Source: Lachnospiraceae bacterium (GTDB lineage Bacteria; Bacillota; Clostridia; Lachnospirales; Lachnospiraceae). Taken from it: a stretch of DNA of 60,688 bases. The notes below the pieces were generated by a model. The model did no database searches. It saw only the letters and a list, made by a program, of their open reading frames with translations, and was not told the DNA's origin. Position 1 is the first letter of the stretch. Each line of letters begins with the position of its first letter. Of the stretch, positions 1-8,869 are shown one piece after another. The stretch covers positions 1-60,688 of the forward strand of contig CAADTT010000050.1 of the NCBI GenBank assembly GCA_900752065.1, given 5' to 3'. Made by a program: the position numbers and the translations under genes.

Positions 1-60
1 ATGCGGCCGCGCCAGCGGCATCTTCCATACGCATCTGTGCGCATCCTCGCGGAGCGTTTT

Positions 61-93
61 TGTATCATAGGGAACGAAGTTTCCTATGATACA
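61..93. repeat. Palindromic 33-bp repeat, copy 1
   Basis: Perfect 11-bp inverted repeat (TGTATCATAGG at 61-71 and its complement at 83-93) around an 11-base loop. It lies directly after the U-run of the terminator at 100-122, read on the minus strand. A close copy with a longer loop lies at 34854-34899, also directly after a terminator U-run. Function unknown; a dispersed hairpin repeat is the simplest reading. Confidence 0.6.
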
Positions 94-122
94 AAAAAAG
101 AGCGCCGCATATGGCGGCACTC
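94..122 (-). terminator. Intrinsic terminator of the small protein at 136-312
   Basis: On the minus strand a 9-bp stem (GAGTGCCGC paired with GCGGCGCTC, one G-U) is followed at once by a run of seven T. It lies 14 bp after the stop codon of the small gene. Confidence 0.8.
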
Positions 123-135
123 TCTGTTTTATCAT

Positions 136-312
136 CTAGTATTCAGATTCGCTGGTATAGCTGTTCTTATCGCTGCAATTTTCAGAGTTTTTGCAGTTTC
201 TTGCATTCTGGGAAACATTGTTGCCTGCTTTGTTCTTAGATTCTGCACTGTTTGTGTCAAAATTTTCTGCACGGTTCTGTGCCTTGTTTTTTGCGTTTGT
301 GTTGTTTGCCAT
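136..312 (-). CDS. Small Asn/Lys/Ser-rich hydrophilic protein (58 aa)
   Basis: Starts MANNTNAKNKAQNRAENF and ends in ESEY. It has no hydrophobic segment and is very rich in Asn, Lys, Ser and Glu, with a single CK pair and one further Cys. The start is supported by an AGGAGG site eight bases before the ATG, and the gene has its own terminator. The composition recalls gamma-type small acid-soluble spore proteins and other short disordered clostridial proteins, but no family signature is visible, so this is composition-based inference only. It stands alone, followed downstream by the palindromic repeat and preceded by a long AT-rich upstream region. A spore-coat or spore-core role would fit but is unproven. 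Confidence 0.65.
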   Translation of the reverse strand: MANNTNAKNKAQNRAENFDTNSAESKNKAGNNVSQNARNCKNSENCSDKNSYTSESEY

Positions 313-694
313 TTCAGGTTACCTCCTATAAGGAAAATTATTTAACACATTTCTATTATCCCGCTTTCCCATCATTTTATACATTTTTGAAAGGTTTTTT
401 ACGGCTTTCCCATTAAGACTGCTCAAAAAAAAATACAAAATTTGCTAAAAAATGAAAAATCCAATAAATTTATATTGCATTTTTTACCAGTATATATTAT
501 AATTCTTGGTGTAAAAAGAATTTACCCTTCAAAAATTTTTTTTACAACCCCTTATTAATTATTTATACTCCCCTCGAAACATCCGGTAGCTCCCCTACCG
601 GATGTTTCATTTTTGCAAGAACGAGCCAGATATCCACCCACAGGACACTTTCGGTGCATCTGCATGGATACCTGACTTTGCTTCCAGACAAGTC
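313..694. other. Intergenic region, AT-rich
   Basis: About 380 bases between the small protein and the hairpin downstream of the GH110 gene. It is very AT-rich up to about 560, holds a terminator-like hairpin at 577-607, and has no reading frame with a ribosome site. The minus-strand promoter of the small gene should lie here, but no clear -35/-10 pair could be chosen. Confidence 0.5.
577..615 (+). terminator. Terminator-like hairpin
   Basis: 13-bp perfect stem (577-589 with 595-607) with a 5-base loop, followed on the plus strand by CATTTTTG. No plus-strand gene is seen upstream, so its customer is unknown. It may act as an insulating hairpin. Confidence 0.45.
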
Positions 695-747
695 ATGATC
701 CCCGCAGGGGTCAGGCCATGATAAACTCTGACTCTTGCGGGGACCAT
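695..747. terminator. 20-bp near-perfect hairpin after the GH110 gene
   Basis: Arms at 695-714 and 728-747 pair over 20 positions with few mismatches. It begins 10 bp after the stop codon of the GH110 gene. The T-run on the minus strand is poor, so it may be a factor-dependent terminator or a 3' RNA-stabilising structure. Confidence 0.55.
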
Positions 748-756
748 GATTTTCAT

Positions 757-3700
757 TTATTTCTTTTTATAAACAGCTTTGCTTCCAGCTCCGGCAGTTT
801 TCATTCTCTTTTTCAAAGTTTTCAACTGCTTCGCTGTCATCTTCTTCGACACCTGGATCTTGCACTTCGCGCTGATTCCCTTAAATGCCTTTTTGCCGAT
901 CTTCGGCGCTTTTGTACCCTTAAAGGTTATGGTCTTTAACTTCGTGCACTTATAGAATACGCTCTGCCCGATCTGAGTGACATTGCTTCCGATCACAAGT
1001 GTTTTCAGCTTCTTGTTTTTCTGGAAGGCTTTTTTCTCGATGGAGGTCACCTTAAAGGTATATCCATCCTTCTGCACTGTTGCCGGAACCGTCAGCTTGC
1101 TCTTCGCTTTGCCTGTCAGCTTTACAACCGCCACCGTACCGTTCTTTGCATCAGAGCGGAGTACCTTGTACTGGATGCCGTTTACATCAAAGGCTGTGCC
1201 TGCTGCGAGAGCTTTCGCTTCGTGTCCGGGGTTGCCTGGAATATCCGGTATCTTTATCGGATTATTTGACATTTTATCCTTTTCTACGAGGGCTCCTTTT
1301 GCCTTCCGCAGACTCTCCAGAGCATTTTTGATCTCTTCCTGTGTTGCGTTTGCATTATTCAAAACCAGTTTTGCACTTTCCAGCGCCTCCTGATAAGCCT
1401 TAATGCTGATTTCAGTATATTGAGTTTTATCAAGAGCTTCAAAGGATTTGATCTCATCTGTCAGCTCTGTCCTTTCAGCCTCGGACGCCTTCAGTACGAG
1501 AGCTTTTTTTGCCTCTCTTAAAGCTGACAGTGCATCATCAATATCCGCCTGCGTCGCCCCTGCGTCATTCAGAATCCGCGCTGCTTCATCCAGCGCTGCC
1601 TGATAAGCCTGTGCACTTTCCGCTGTGTACTTTCCAGCGTCAAAGGACGCGCTCTCTTTCTCAACCTCACTCTGCAGGTCAGTCCGCTCAACCTCTCTGA
1701 CAGTTATCTCGCCTGCCTCCAGACAGGAACCTGCCATTCCCTTGCTGTCTGCCGGATAAATCTGGCAGGTGACCTTTCCAGCCAGCTCTAACTTCGTTTC
1801 CGGTTTGTCTGTTACTATCTCCACGCCATTTTCGTAAGTAAAAAGGTAAAGTGTCTTTCCCTCCGCATCCTCGTTCGGATCTGCGAAGTCATATGTTACC
1901 CCTACCGTATCGCCTACATGGTATGTATCCTGCTCCTCCCATTTTGCATTAGTTCCGGAAGGCGCCCGGTTTATACTCTTAAAAGGAATTGCCGGCTCTG
2001 CACACAGATCCACATAACCCATGTCACCGGATCCAACACGGAATTCGGAGAATGTGACCGATTTCCCACGGTCATTGCTTTCCCATCCGGTAAATCCGAT
2101 CTTATAATCATCGCCCAGGATCGACGTCTCGATATCACGCACATGCGTCCAGGAGCCGTTCTCGGTACGGAAATCGACAGAAATCTTATTGCCTTTTTTA
2201 TAAAAGCCAAGATATGCTGTCGTCAATGAATTTTGATCTGTGCTCCCGCCTGTCTCTTCTGCTGCACCGGATGTCTCTACAACAGTCGCAATACCATCAT
2301 AATGAGATTTTTTACCGGCTGAAATATAATTGTCATCATCCTTATAAAGTAAAAACGATGCCGTATCCCACTGACCGTTTTCTCTTACCGGCATATTATC
2401 TACTTTGATCACGGTGCGCATATTATCTTTTGAAATATCCGCTGGTATCTCATAGAGGAATAAATTTTTAACATTATTTTTCTCGTTATACAGATCACCC
2501 TCCTGCAGGTCAACAATGGCTTTATATTCTTCAAGCGTATAATTCTGCGTATCCTCTCTCTTGATCGTAAGATTCGTATTCATCACCTGCCCCGGTATGC
2601 TGATAATCACGGCCTTCCTTGCCGAACTCACTCCCGCACTGGCTCTCACCCACACGATCCCGTTCTTCTTCGCCGTAAGCACTCCGTTTTCACTGATGAC
2701 TGCCGCATCCGTGAATCCTCCTGTCAGGAAGTCTTCTACACTCCATGTAATCGTTTTTCCGGATTCTGTATTTGCCTCAAATGTGATGGTTGCCTCGCTT
2801 TCACTCAGCACAACATTCTCATCACCATCAAACTTTACGACATCTTCGGGCGCAATGGTGTCCTTCACTTCCATTTCAACGGAATTTGACAGGATTTCCT
2901 GTCCATTCCATTCATAATATGCCTCTATGTTTGCCTTACCCGCTCTCTTTGCTGTCATTAAACCATTATCGTTCACAGAGATCACATCCGGATTACTGCT
3001 TCGGTACTTGATATTCGTAGCAGGCGCAGAAGCCGGCTGTTCTCTGTCATAAGTAGGCAGCACTGTAATGTCTGCATCCTTATTTGTCAGGCTGCCTTCT
3101 GACATATTTTGCAGGATCGCATAGCGTTTCAGACCGTCATCATAAGTATTGCCCTCCAGTACGACGTTCTTACACTTTGTAAATTCATATACATTATCAA
3201 TAGATCCTGTATTCTGGTTTCCTGTCGCTGCCGTCTTCAGCATCAGAGTATTCCCTGTCAGCATGCTCGACTGCGCTGCCTCGATGGTAATATTAACATT
3301 CGCATCCATACGCAGGATCTTATTGTTTTTAATCGTAAGATTTTCTACACTCTCCGCTTTCACCACGGTATCTAAAGCCATATGGAAGGTGTTTCCTTCA
3401 ATCGTGATGTTCTTATGGATCGGATTAGCCTCAGATGGAAGACCGCCGCCTTTTGTAACAGGATGTACATAGATTGCCGGAGCATATTCCCACTCCGTCC
3501 TTCCGATATCGTCAATGAAAAATTCATTGTTGCGGATCGTCATATCACGGATCGGGCCGGACTCATACCACTGATCGGAATCATTGGACAGGTAGATCGT
3601 CGCCATAGACATCTTCTTAAACGTATTTCCTTCGATCAGAACCGGCTGTCTCGTGGTACACAAAATTCCCCTTGCAGGCATATTCTCGAACGTACAGTTT

Positions 3701-5130
3701 CTAACGGTTACTTTCGGTGCATAGGTTACATTCTCAGCCACATATTTGGGTTCCAATCCAATTCTATCGCTCAGATTCGCCGGAAGAGTTTCTGCAAACC
3801 TAATTACCATCGTTTTTCCATTATTGCCCTGTTCTCCCGGATTTGATACGACCTCACTCACGGTATAAAGTGTCTCGCTATCTGTAGACTCTAAGGTATC
3901 CCTGGTAAAGAACGCAACCTTATCCCCTACATGATATTGCGGAAAACCGCCCTGCTGATCATGAATATATTTCAGAGTCAGCGTGTGATCATCCTGTCTC
4001 TGCTCTACTCTGGTAAAGGTTCCATGCAAATTGATCGGGTCATCATGCGTATCGGAGAAATTACAGTCTTCTATCACTAACTCTCCCGCTGCTCCGGACG
4101 CATGGATACCGTCTGCAAAACTTACTGTAATATGTCCGGAACCTTCCCTCGGCATCAGGTTACAGCTCTTAAAATAAACGTCCCTGCTCATCTGCACCAG
4201 CCATCCAAAGCCATGCATATAGTGCACATTCACCTTTTCAGAAGTAACATTTTCGCTCTCCCAGATAAACGCTCCTGCCGTTTCCCGGACGCCATTTGCT
4301 GCCAGCTCGATTACTGTCCCCATCTGCTGCATAGACGGACGGGAAGATCTGTAGATGATCCTCACATGTGTTTCATCAAGCTCACGAATGCTGCTGACCC
4401 CGTTAAAAGGTCCTTCACCGGTGCCATATCTCCTTGCCATCTTGCTCTCCGGCTGGTATGCCGTGATCGAATACGTCGGCGAATGATTTCCTGTCTGCGT
4501 CCAATAATACTGATCTGTGTATGGACTTTTTTCACTGTACCACTTGATCGTGGTTCCCGAGATCTCATGAGGAAAACATGCCGGAATCAGAAAATCCGTG
4601 TAAGGTTTTCCATCCTCAGTCCCCATTTCTATTACTGTCATCTCCGACACCGTCGGCACTCCAAAATCCCATGAGAAATTCTGCAGCTTCACATTTTCAG
4701 ATTTTACAACAGCCAGCGCCATTATATTCCCATGCATCATAAATAGAGAATCATTTCCTTCAAGAGTAAAATTCTCCTGTCCCTCGATAAGAATACCGAT
4801 GGTTTTTGTAGGATAAGAGGTACTGTTTGTATTTGAGGTATGATACTCACGCGTCAATGCCTTATCTTTGTAAATCTGATATGTTCCCTTTGGAAAATCA
4901 ACCGTAACACTGGACGCACCGTTCGCCGTTGCCTCCTTCGCTGCCGCAAATGCATCCTGAATCGCCTGTGTGCTGTCGTTTTCCCCTGTCGGGTCTGCGC
5001 CGTAGTCTTCGGCATGGATCACGACCGCCTCACCCGCCTGCACTTCAGAAAGTCCGGAACCAAAAGGTGCAAGCAAAAGTCCCAGCAGCAGGCTGCCCGC
5101 AAGCATAGAACCTATTTTTTTGATCTTCAT
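757..5130 (-). CDS. Secreted GH110-like alpha-1,3-galactosidase with Ig-like, FIVAR and LRR domains (1457 aa)
   Basis: Multidomain exported protein. Start chosen at the ATG at 5130 because GGGAGG lies seven bases upstream; a longer in-frame start at 5166 lacks a site. Numbered from 5166, the order is: signal peptide (about 13-44), right-handed beta-helix of glycoside hydrolase family 110 type (about 48-690), Big-type Ig-like modules (about 700-855), a laminin-G/DUF1349-like sandwich (about 860-1045), two FIVAR helical repeats (about 1160-1295) and a BspA-like leucine-rich C-terminal module (about 1325-1469). The helix carries ADG (D352) and THDD (D375, D376). The 23/24-residue spacing agrees with the three catalytic aspartates recalled for GH110. 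GH110 enzymes remove terminal alpha-1,3-galactose, as in blood group B and alpha-Gal glycans. The C-terminal module is shared with the neighbouring protein at 5996. It follows the gene at 5171 by 40 bp and may be cotranscribed. Family call fairly sure; exact substrate inferred. Confidence 0.75.
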   Translation of the reverse strand: MKIKKIGSMLAGSLLLGLLLAPFGSGLSEVQAGEAVVIHAEDYGADPTGENDSTQAIQDAFAAAKEATANGASSVTVDFPKGTYQIYKDKALTREYHTSNTNSTSYPTKTIGILIEGQENFTLEGNDSLFMMHGNIMALAVVKSENVKLQNFSWDFGVPTVSEMTVIEMGTEDGKPYTDFLIPACFPHEISGTTIKWYSEKSPYTDQYYWTQTGNHSPTYSITAYQPESKMARRYGTGEGPFNGVSSIRELDETHVRIIYRSSRPSMQQMGTVIELAANGVRETAGAFIWESENVTSEKVNVHYMHGFGWLVQMSRDVYFKSCNLMPREGSGHITVSFADGIHASGAAGELVIEDCNFSDTHDDPINLHGTFTRVEQRQDDHTLTLKYIHDQQGGFPQYHVGDKVAFFTRDTLESTDSETLYTVSEVVSNPGEQGNNGKTMVIRFAETLPANLSDRIGLEPKYVAENVTYAPKVTVRNCTFENMPARGILCTTRQPVLIEGNTFKKMSMATIYLSNDSDQWYESGPIRDMTIRNNEFFIDDIGRTEWEYAPAIYVHPVTKGGGLPSEANPIHKNITIEGNTFHMALDTVVKAESVENLTIKNNKILRMDANVNITIEAAQSSMLTGNTLMLKTAATGNQNTGSIDNVYEFTKCKNVVLEGNTYDDGLKRYAILQNMSEGSLTNKDADITVLPTYDREQPASAPATNIKYRSSNPDVISVNDNGLMTAKRAGKANIEAYYEWNGQEILSNSVEMEVKDTIAPEDVVKFDGDENVVLSESEATITFEANTESGKTITWSVEDFLTGGFTDAAVISENGVLTAKKNGIVWVRASAGVSSARKAVIISIPGQVMNTNLTIKREDTQNYTLEEYKAIVDLQEGDLYNEKNNVKNLFLYEIPADISKDNMRTVIKVDNMPVRENGQWDTASFLLYKDDDNYISAGKKSHYDGIATVVETSGAAEETGGSTDQNSLTTAYLGFYKKGNKISVDFRTENGSWTHVRDIETSILGDDYKIGFTGWESNDRGKSVTFSEFRVGSGDMGYVDLCAEPAIPFKSINRAPSGTNAKWEEQDTYHVGDTVGVTYDFADPNEDAEGKTLYLFTYENGVEIVTDKPETKLELAGKVTCQIYPADSKGMAGSCLEAGEITVREVERTDLQSEVEKESASFDAGKYTAESAQAYQAALDEAARILNDAGATQADIDDALSALREAKKALVLKASEAERTELTDEIKSFEALDKTQYTEISIKAYQEALESAKLVLNNANATQEEIKNALESLRKAKGALVEKDKMSNNPIKIPDIPGNPGHEAKALAAGTAFDVNGIQYKVLRSDAKNGTVAVVKLTGKAKSKLTVPATVQKDGYTFKVTSIEKKAFQKNKKLKTLVIGSNVTQIGQSVFYKCTKLKTITFKGTKAPKIGKKAFKGISAKCKIQVSKKMTAKQLKTLKKRMKTAGAGSKAVYKKK

Positions 5131-5170
5131 TTGTTTTCCTCCCAGGTTTCTCTTTGCATAATTCACGTTC

Positions 5171-5812
5171 TTAAATCTTCGAATATCCGTAACTGTTTAC
5201 CATCGCATCTATAGGAATCTTTTTTTCACAGAGCGGACATCTGGCCGTCTCGTAGGTCATATAGTCCGGCACATCCTTCTCTGAAAAAATGGAATTCACC
5301 TCGATGCCTCTGGCAGACCTGATGACGCTGAAGATGGAAGCGATTCCCACCGTCTTTCCGCCATAGTACTCAATACACTCCAGCGCACGGTCCAGCGTCT
5401 TTCCTGTTGTCACGTTTGCCAGCAGCAGAATCACATTTTTCCCCCGGATCATCATCTGGGTGTTGTCACGGAAGATCAACTGACCGCCCGTGTGATACTC
5501 CGGCGTGGATACATAGATCGTCTCATGCTGGTTCAGGGACATAACGCCTGCCCTGGTCAACTCGTCCGCCAGAAATGCGCCTACTACCTCACATCCGTCG
5601 ATGCAGACGATCGTGTCTACGATGGTCGTGTTTTCATATCTTCTGGCCAGCACGGAGGCCGCCCCCCGCGCCTCGTTCAGACGTGACTTCAGCCCTGTCA
5701 TGTCCATAAAGTAATTGATGTGGGAATGTGTCGTAGCAAAATGTCCTTTGATGACTCTCAGGACAACATTGCCGTTTACTTTAGAATTAATTTTTACTGC
5801 ACGTTTTTCCAT
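5171..5812 (-). CDS. Phosphoribosyltransferase-like protein (PyrE/PurR type fold), 213 aa
   Basis: Resembles the orotate phosphoribosyltransferase family. There is a central strand IVDTIVCIDGCEVVGAFLADEL and a PRPP-loop-like segment VILLLANVTTGKTLDRAL at about 145-162. In active enzymes this loop normally has two acidic residues before the TTG; here they are replaced by Ala-Asn, so catalysis is doubtful and a regulatory or binding role is possible. The C-terminus has CPLC plus an acidic/Lys stretch, a possible half zinc site. The start at 5812 has AAGGAGGGATCT before the ATG; the upstream extension is unsupported. A promoter is visible upstream, and the GH110 gene follows after 40 bp. Confidence 0.7.
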   Translation of the reverse strand: MEKRAVKINSKVNGNVVLRVIKGHFATTHSHINYFMDMTGLKSRLNEARGAASVLARRYENTTIVDTIVCIDGCEVVGAFLADELTRAGVMSLNQHETIYVSTPEYHTGGQLIFRDNTQMMIRGKNVILLLANVTTGKTLDRALECIEYYGGKTVGIASIFSVIRSARGIEVNSIFSEKDVPDYMTYETARCPLCEKKIPIDAMVNSYGYSKI

Positions 5813-5862
5813 AGATCCCTCCTTATAAATTTTCACCAAAAATTTTGCTTTCACATACCGAT

Positions 5863-5890
5863 ATCTTATCACATTTTTTTACCATTGCAA
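5863..5890 (-). promoter_or_regulatory. Sigma-A-type promoter for the phosphoribosyltransferase-like gene
   Basis: On the minus strand TTGCAA, 16 bp, TAAGAT, about 50 bp before the start codon, in an AT-rich stretch. Likely drives 5812 to 757 as one unit. Confidence 0.5.
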
Positions 5891-5931
5891 AGAAAAATAA
5901 AGAAACTTAGAAAAAAGATATGAAATACGCA

Positions 5932-5963
5932 AAGGGACACTTCCCTTATGAGAAATGTCCCTT
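5932..5963. terminator. Hairpin after the FIVAR-protein gene
   Basis: 8-bp perfect stem AAGGGACA/TGTCCCTT with a 16-base loop, 33 bp past the stop codon at 5996. It has only a weak T-rich tail on the minus strand. Confidence 0.5.
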
Positions 5964-5995
5964 CGCCGCTCTATTAAGCTGTCTCTGTTCCGATA

Positions 5996-8710
5996 TTATT
6001 TTTTCTTATAAGAAGCTGATTTCATTCCGGCTTTCTTGAGGCTGGTCTTCAGTTTTGTCAACTGCTTCTTCGCCATCTTCTTCGGCGTCGTCACTACGCA
6101 CTTCTTCGCCGTCTTCTGGAATGCTTTCGCTCCGATCTTCGGAGCTTTCGTTCCCTTAAAGATCACTTTTTTCAGCTTCGCACACTTGCTGAATGCCTGC
6201 TTGCCAATGCTGGTCACATTTGCGCCGACTGTCACGGATGTGAGTTTCTTGCAGCCTGCAAACACTTTCGCGTTTACTGCCGTTACCTTAAAGGTAACCT
6301 CGCCGATCTTTACAGTTGAAGGAATCGTTACTTTCTTCACACTCTTGTCAGCTTTGGAAACGGACACTGTTCCGTTTGCAGCATCAGACTTCGTTACCTT
6401 GTAGGTCACGCCTTTCAGAACCGTTGTCTCGCCGACTGCCGGAATCTTTGTCTCAGGCTTCGTATTTGTGTTGTTGTCCGGCGTCTTGTTATCGTCTGCG
6501 GGCGCCGCCTTCTTCAGCGCATTCTTTGCAGCCTGCAGTTTTGCCAGTACATCCTGTACCTCATACTGAGTAGCAGCTTCGCCCTTCGCTATGACAGCTT
6601 CTACATTCTTCAGCGCTGCCTGGAACGCATCCCAGCTTTCCTTCGTGTAGTTGTCGTTCACAACAGCCTTTTCGCTGGTATAGTCTTTCTGCAGACCCTC
6701 GAGAACCTCAGCGGAAGCCGTCTCCTGGGTGAGTCCGTCAAATGCTGTATTCAGAGCCGCCAGCTTTGCTGCTACTTCTGTGTTGTTCGCGGTATCTGAT
6801 TTCAGTGCTTCCTCCGCTGCTGCCAGCGCATTGGTAAATGTCGTCCAGCTTGCCTCTGTGTAGCACTTATTCTCTGTATCCTTTACCTTATCATAGCCTG
6901 CCTGCAGGTCTGCCTTTTCCTCCGTGGTAGCCGGACGTTCTGTCCTGCCGTTCTTGGCAGTAGTCAGAGTATTGGCTGCTCCCGTTACATTTGCAACGGT
7001 CAGCGCCTCTTTGCCCGCCTTATCAATGACTGCCTTTGCCGCATCACGCGCGTCAGTAAATGTTTTCCAGGATGCATCATCATAATAGCCCTGCACATCG
7101 TCTTTCACGCCATCATAAAGATTCTTCAGCGTTGTATATTCAGACGATTCGGTCACTTTCTTCATTGCATTTGCTTTCGTCTCCAGGTTGCTTTTCAGTG
7201 TTGCAACTTCAGACGCCGTTTTTTCTTCATCCCCATCCAGGAACTGCTGTGCTGCTGACAATGCTTCTGCATAAGCTGTCCACTGTTCTGTGTAATATTC
7301 GTTTGCATCGTTATTCTCGCCTTTTGCTGCCTTTACAGTTGCAACAGCCTGAGAAAGTTCTGTCGGCTCAGATAATGTCTTTTTCGTATAGCTGACGTTT
7401 CTTACCCAGAGATCTGCTCCTTCTGTTTCAAATGCAATGCTTCCTGCCGCAACTGCCGCAACGTCTACATCCGATGCCAGTGCGGTAGCCTCTGTGCCTT
7501 CTGCCGCATCCACAGCAATCACGCTTGCGGAGAGCTTTCCGCCTGCGATCGCCATGCTTAATGTATAGTCCGTGTCTTTCGCGAGAGCCGCCGCATCTTC
7601 AATTGGCGTTGTCGCATCTCCCACCGTATAATACCATTTAGCGCCGTCAAAACCTACTTTAACCGCACCAGCGTCTGTATATTTTGCTGCCAGTGCAAAT
7701 TTCTGGTTATCTGCCTGCGGACGGATGACTGCGGAAACTGTACCGTTCATGAAATCTGTCAAAGATGAATCGGACGCCGCAACGGTTCCCTGTGCTTCGC
7801 CAACCGCCAGAACAGCATAGTCTACACCGCCGACGATATCGCCCTCTTCAAATATCTGACCTTCCCTTTCGGATTCTACAACATTTCCATCTTCCCCCGT
7901 TGTCCTGACCTTGACCCATTCGAAATCACCAAAAGCCGTAACAGCACCATTGACGGTCAGATCCTTCAGATTCATATCGGTCGCCGCATTATTATAATAT
8001 CCTGCTTTGAATCCCATACGGATGGGAACTTTCCCCTGGTTTTCCCCGGCGGTAGCCGCATAAGTCTCCAGCGCTTCCAGAGCTGCACCCGCTCCTGTTA
8101 CTGAAGTATCATCAATCGTCGCTTCTGTTGCTGTGCCTCCCTCCGGCGTTACCTTAACGACAACAGCGTTATTGGCCGTATAAGTTACCTCTATCTTCGT
8201 ATACTTATTATCCTCCAGATTCGCCAGGCCGGAAACACTCGGGTAAGAAGACGTACCCGTGTTGTACTCCAAAAACCACTTTGACGATGCTCCCTGATCG
8301 TAACCAAGATATGCCCAGTGAGTGGCGTCCACATATTTCAGCATAATTCCAAAACGCATATCCGCTATCGTGCCGTTCGGATACAGGTCAACGCTGAAAC
8401 TCTTCGTCTGTCCCTCCACAAACGTCATATCCTGTTTCGTGTCAAGGATAACTGCCGGAGCTTCCGCAGTCGAATAGTCGGTATTTACATTATTATTGTT
8501 CGTCCCTGATTTCAGGTGCCAGGTCGGCTGTCCGCCCACATTTCCTTCTCCGAATGCCTGACTCCATGTATCTGCTGTCTGGGCATTCTCTTTCGATGTG
8601 GTTGCTGCAATCATCCCTGCTGCCTGCGCTGTCATCGCTCCCGGTAAAACCGTAGTTACCGCAATCGCTGCTGCCAGTACTTTTGCCAGAAATGCTTTTC
8701 TTTTTTTCAT
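5996..8710 (-). CDS. Secreted FIVAR-repeat surface protein with BspA-like LRR end (904 aa)
   Basis: Signal peptide at about 1-31 (basic start, hydrophobic core, AQAAG). Two beta-sandwich regions resembling laminin-G or carbohydrate-binding folds follow (about 50-260 and 265-445). Four helical FIVAR-like repeats come next (about 450-520, 524-590, 596-664, 667-735), each with a Y-T-x-x-S/Q-W motif, then a Pro/Thr/Asn linker and an LRR_5-like C-terminal module (about 760-904). No catalytic domain was recognised, so binding or adhesion to glycans or matrix is the likely job. The last 145 residues match the end of the GH110 protein closely (TFKGTKAPKIG-type core and a Lys-rich YKKK end). The start at 8710 has AAGGAGG nine bases upstream and a strong promoter. 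Its role is inferred from architecture only. Confidence 0.7.
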   Translation of the reverse strand: MKKRKAFLAKVLAAAIAVTTVLPGAMTAQAAGMIAATTSKENAQTADTWSQAFGEGNVGGQPTWHLKSGTNNNNVNTDYSTAEAPAVILDTKQDMTFVEGQTKSFSVDLYPNGTIADMRFGIMLKYVDATHWAYLGYDQGASSKWFLEYNTGTSSYPSVSGLANLEDNKYTKIEVTYTANNAVVVKVTPEGGTATEATIDDTSVTGAGAALEALETYAATAGENQGKVPIRMGFKAGYYNNAATDMNLKDLTVNGAVTAFGDFEWVKVRTTGEDGNVVESEREGQIFEEGDIVGGVDYAVLAVGEAQGTVAASDSSLTDFMNGTVSAVIRPQADNQKFALAAKYTDAGAVKVGFDGAKWYYTVGDATTPIEDAAALAKDTDYTLSMAIAGGKLSASVIAVDAAEGTEATALASDVDVAAVAAGSIAFETEGADLWVRNVSYTKKTLSEPTELSQAVATVKAAKGENNDANEYYTEQWTAYAEALSAAQQFLDGDEEKTASEVATLKSNLETKANAMKKVTESSEYTTLKNLYDGVKDDVQGYYDDASWKTFTDARDAAKAVIDKAGKEALTVANVTGAANTLTTAKNGRTERPATTEEKADLQAGYDKVKDTENKCYTEASWTTFTNALAAAEEALKSDTANNTEVAAKLAALNTAFDGLTQETASAEVLEGLQKDYTSEKAVVNDNYTKESWDAFQAALKNVEAVIAKGEAATQYEVQDVLAKLQAAKNALKKAAPADDNKTPDNNTNTKPETKIPAVGETTVLKGVTYKVTKSDAANGTVSVSKADKSVKKVTIPSTVKIGEVTFKVTAVNAKVFAGCKKLTSVTVGANVTSIGKQAFSKCAKLKKVIFKGTKAPKIGAKAFQKTAKKCVVTTPKKMAKKQLTKLKTSLKKAGMKSASYKKK

Positions 8711-8783
8711 ACGTGTATCCTCCTTTTCTTCTTGCAGGACATTTCCAATATTTATCCAAAACGTCATGTCCTATAGTTTCTTT

Positions 8784-8812
8784 ATTGTATGATTTTCTCA
8801 CAAAAAAATCAA
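8784..8812 (-). promoter_or_regulatory. Sigma-A promoter of the FIVAR-protein gene
   Basis: Minus strand TTGATT, 17 bp, TACAAT, ending about 75 bp before the start codon. Good match to consensus. Confidence 0.65.
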
Positions 8813-8869
8813 GTGCACGTTATCTTATTTCTTTGTCCTTTTGTTGCTGTTTCCAGCTTTGCATGGCGG

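Noticed and set aside
1..345. Open frame of 114 residues on the plus strand at the window start
   Set aside because: It is antisense to the small minus-strand gene, has no ribosome site, and its composition looks like a shadow.
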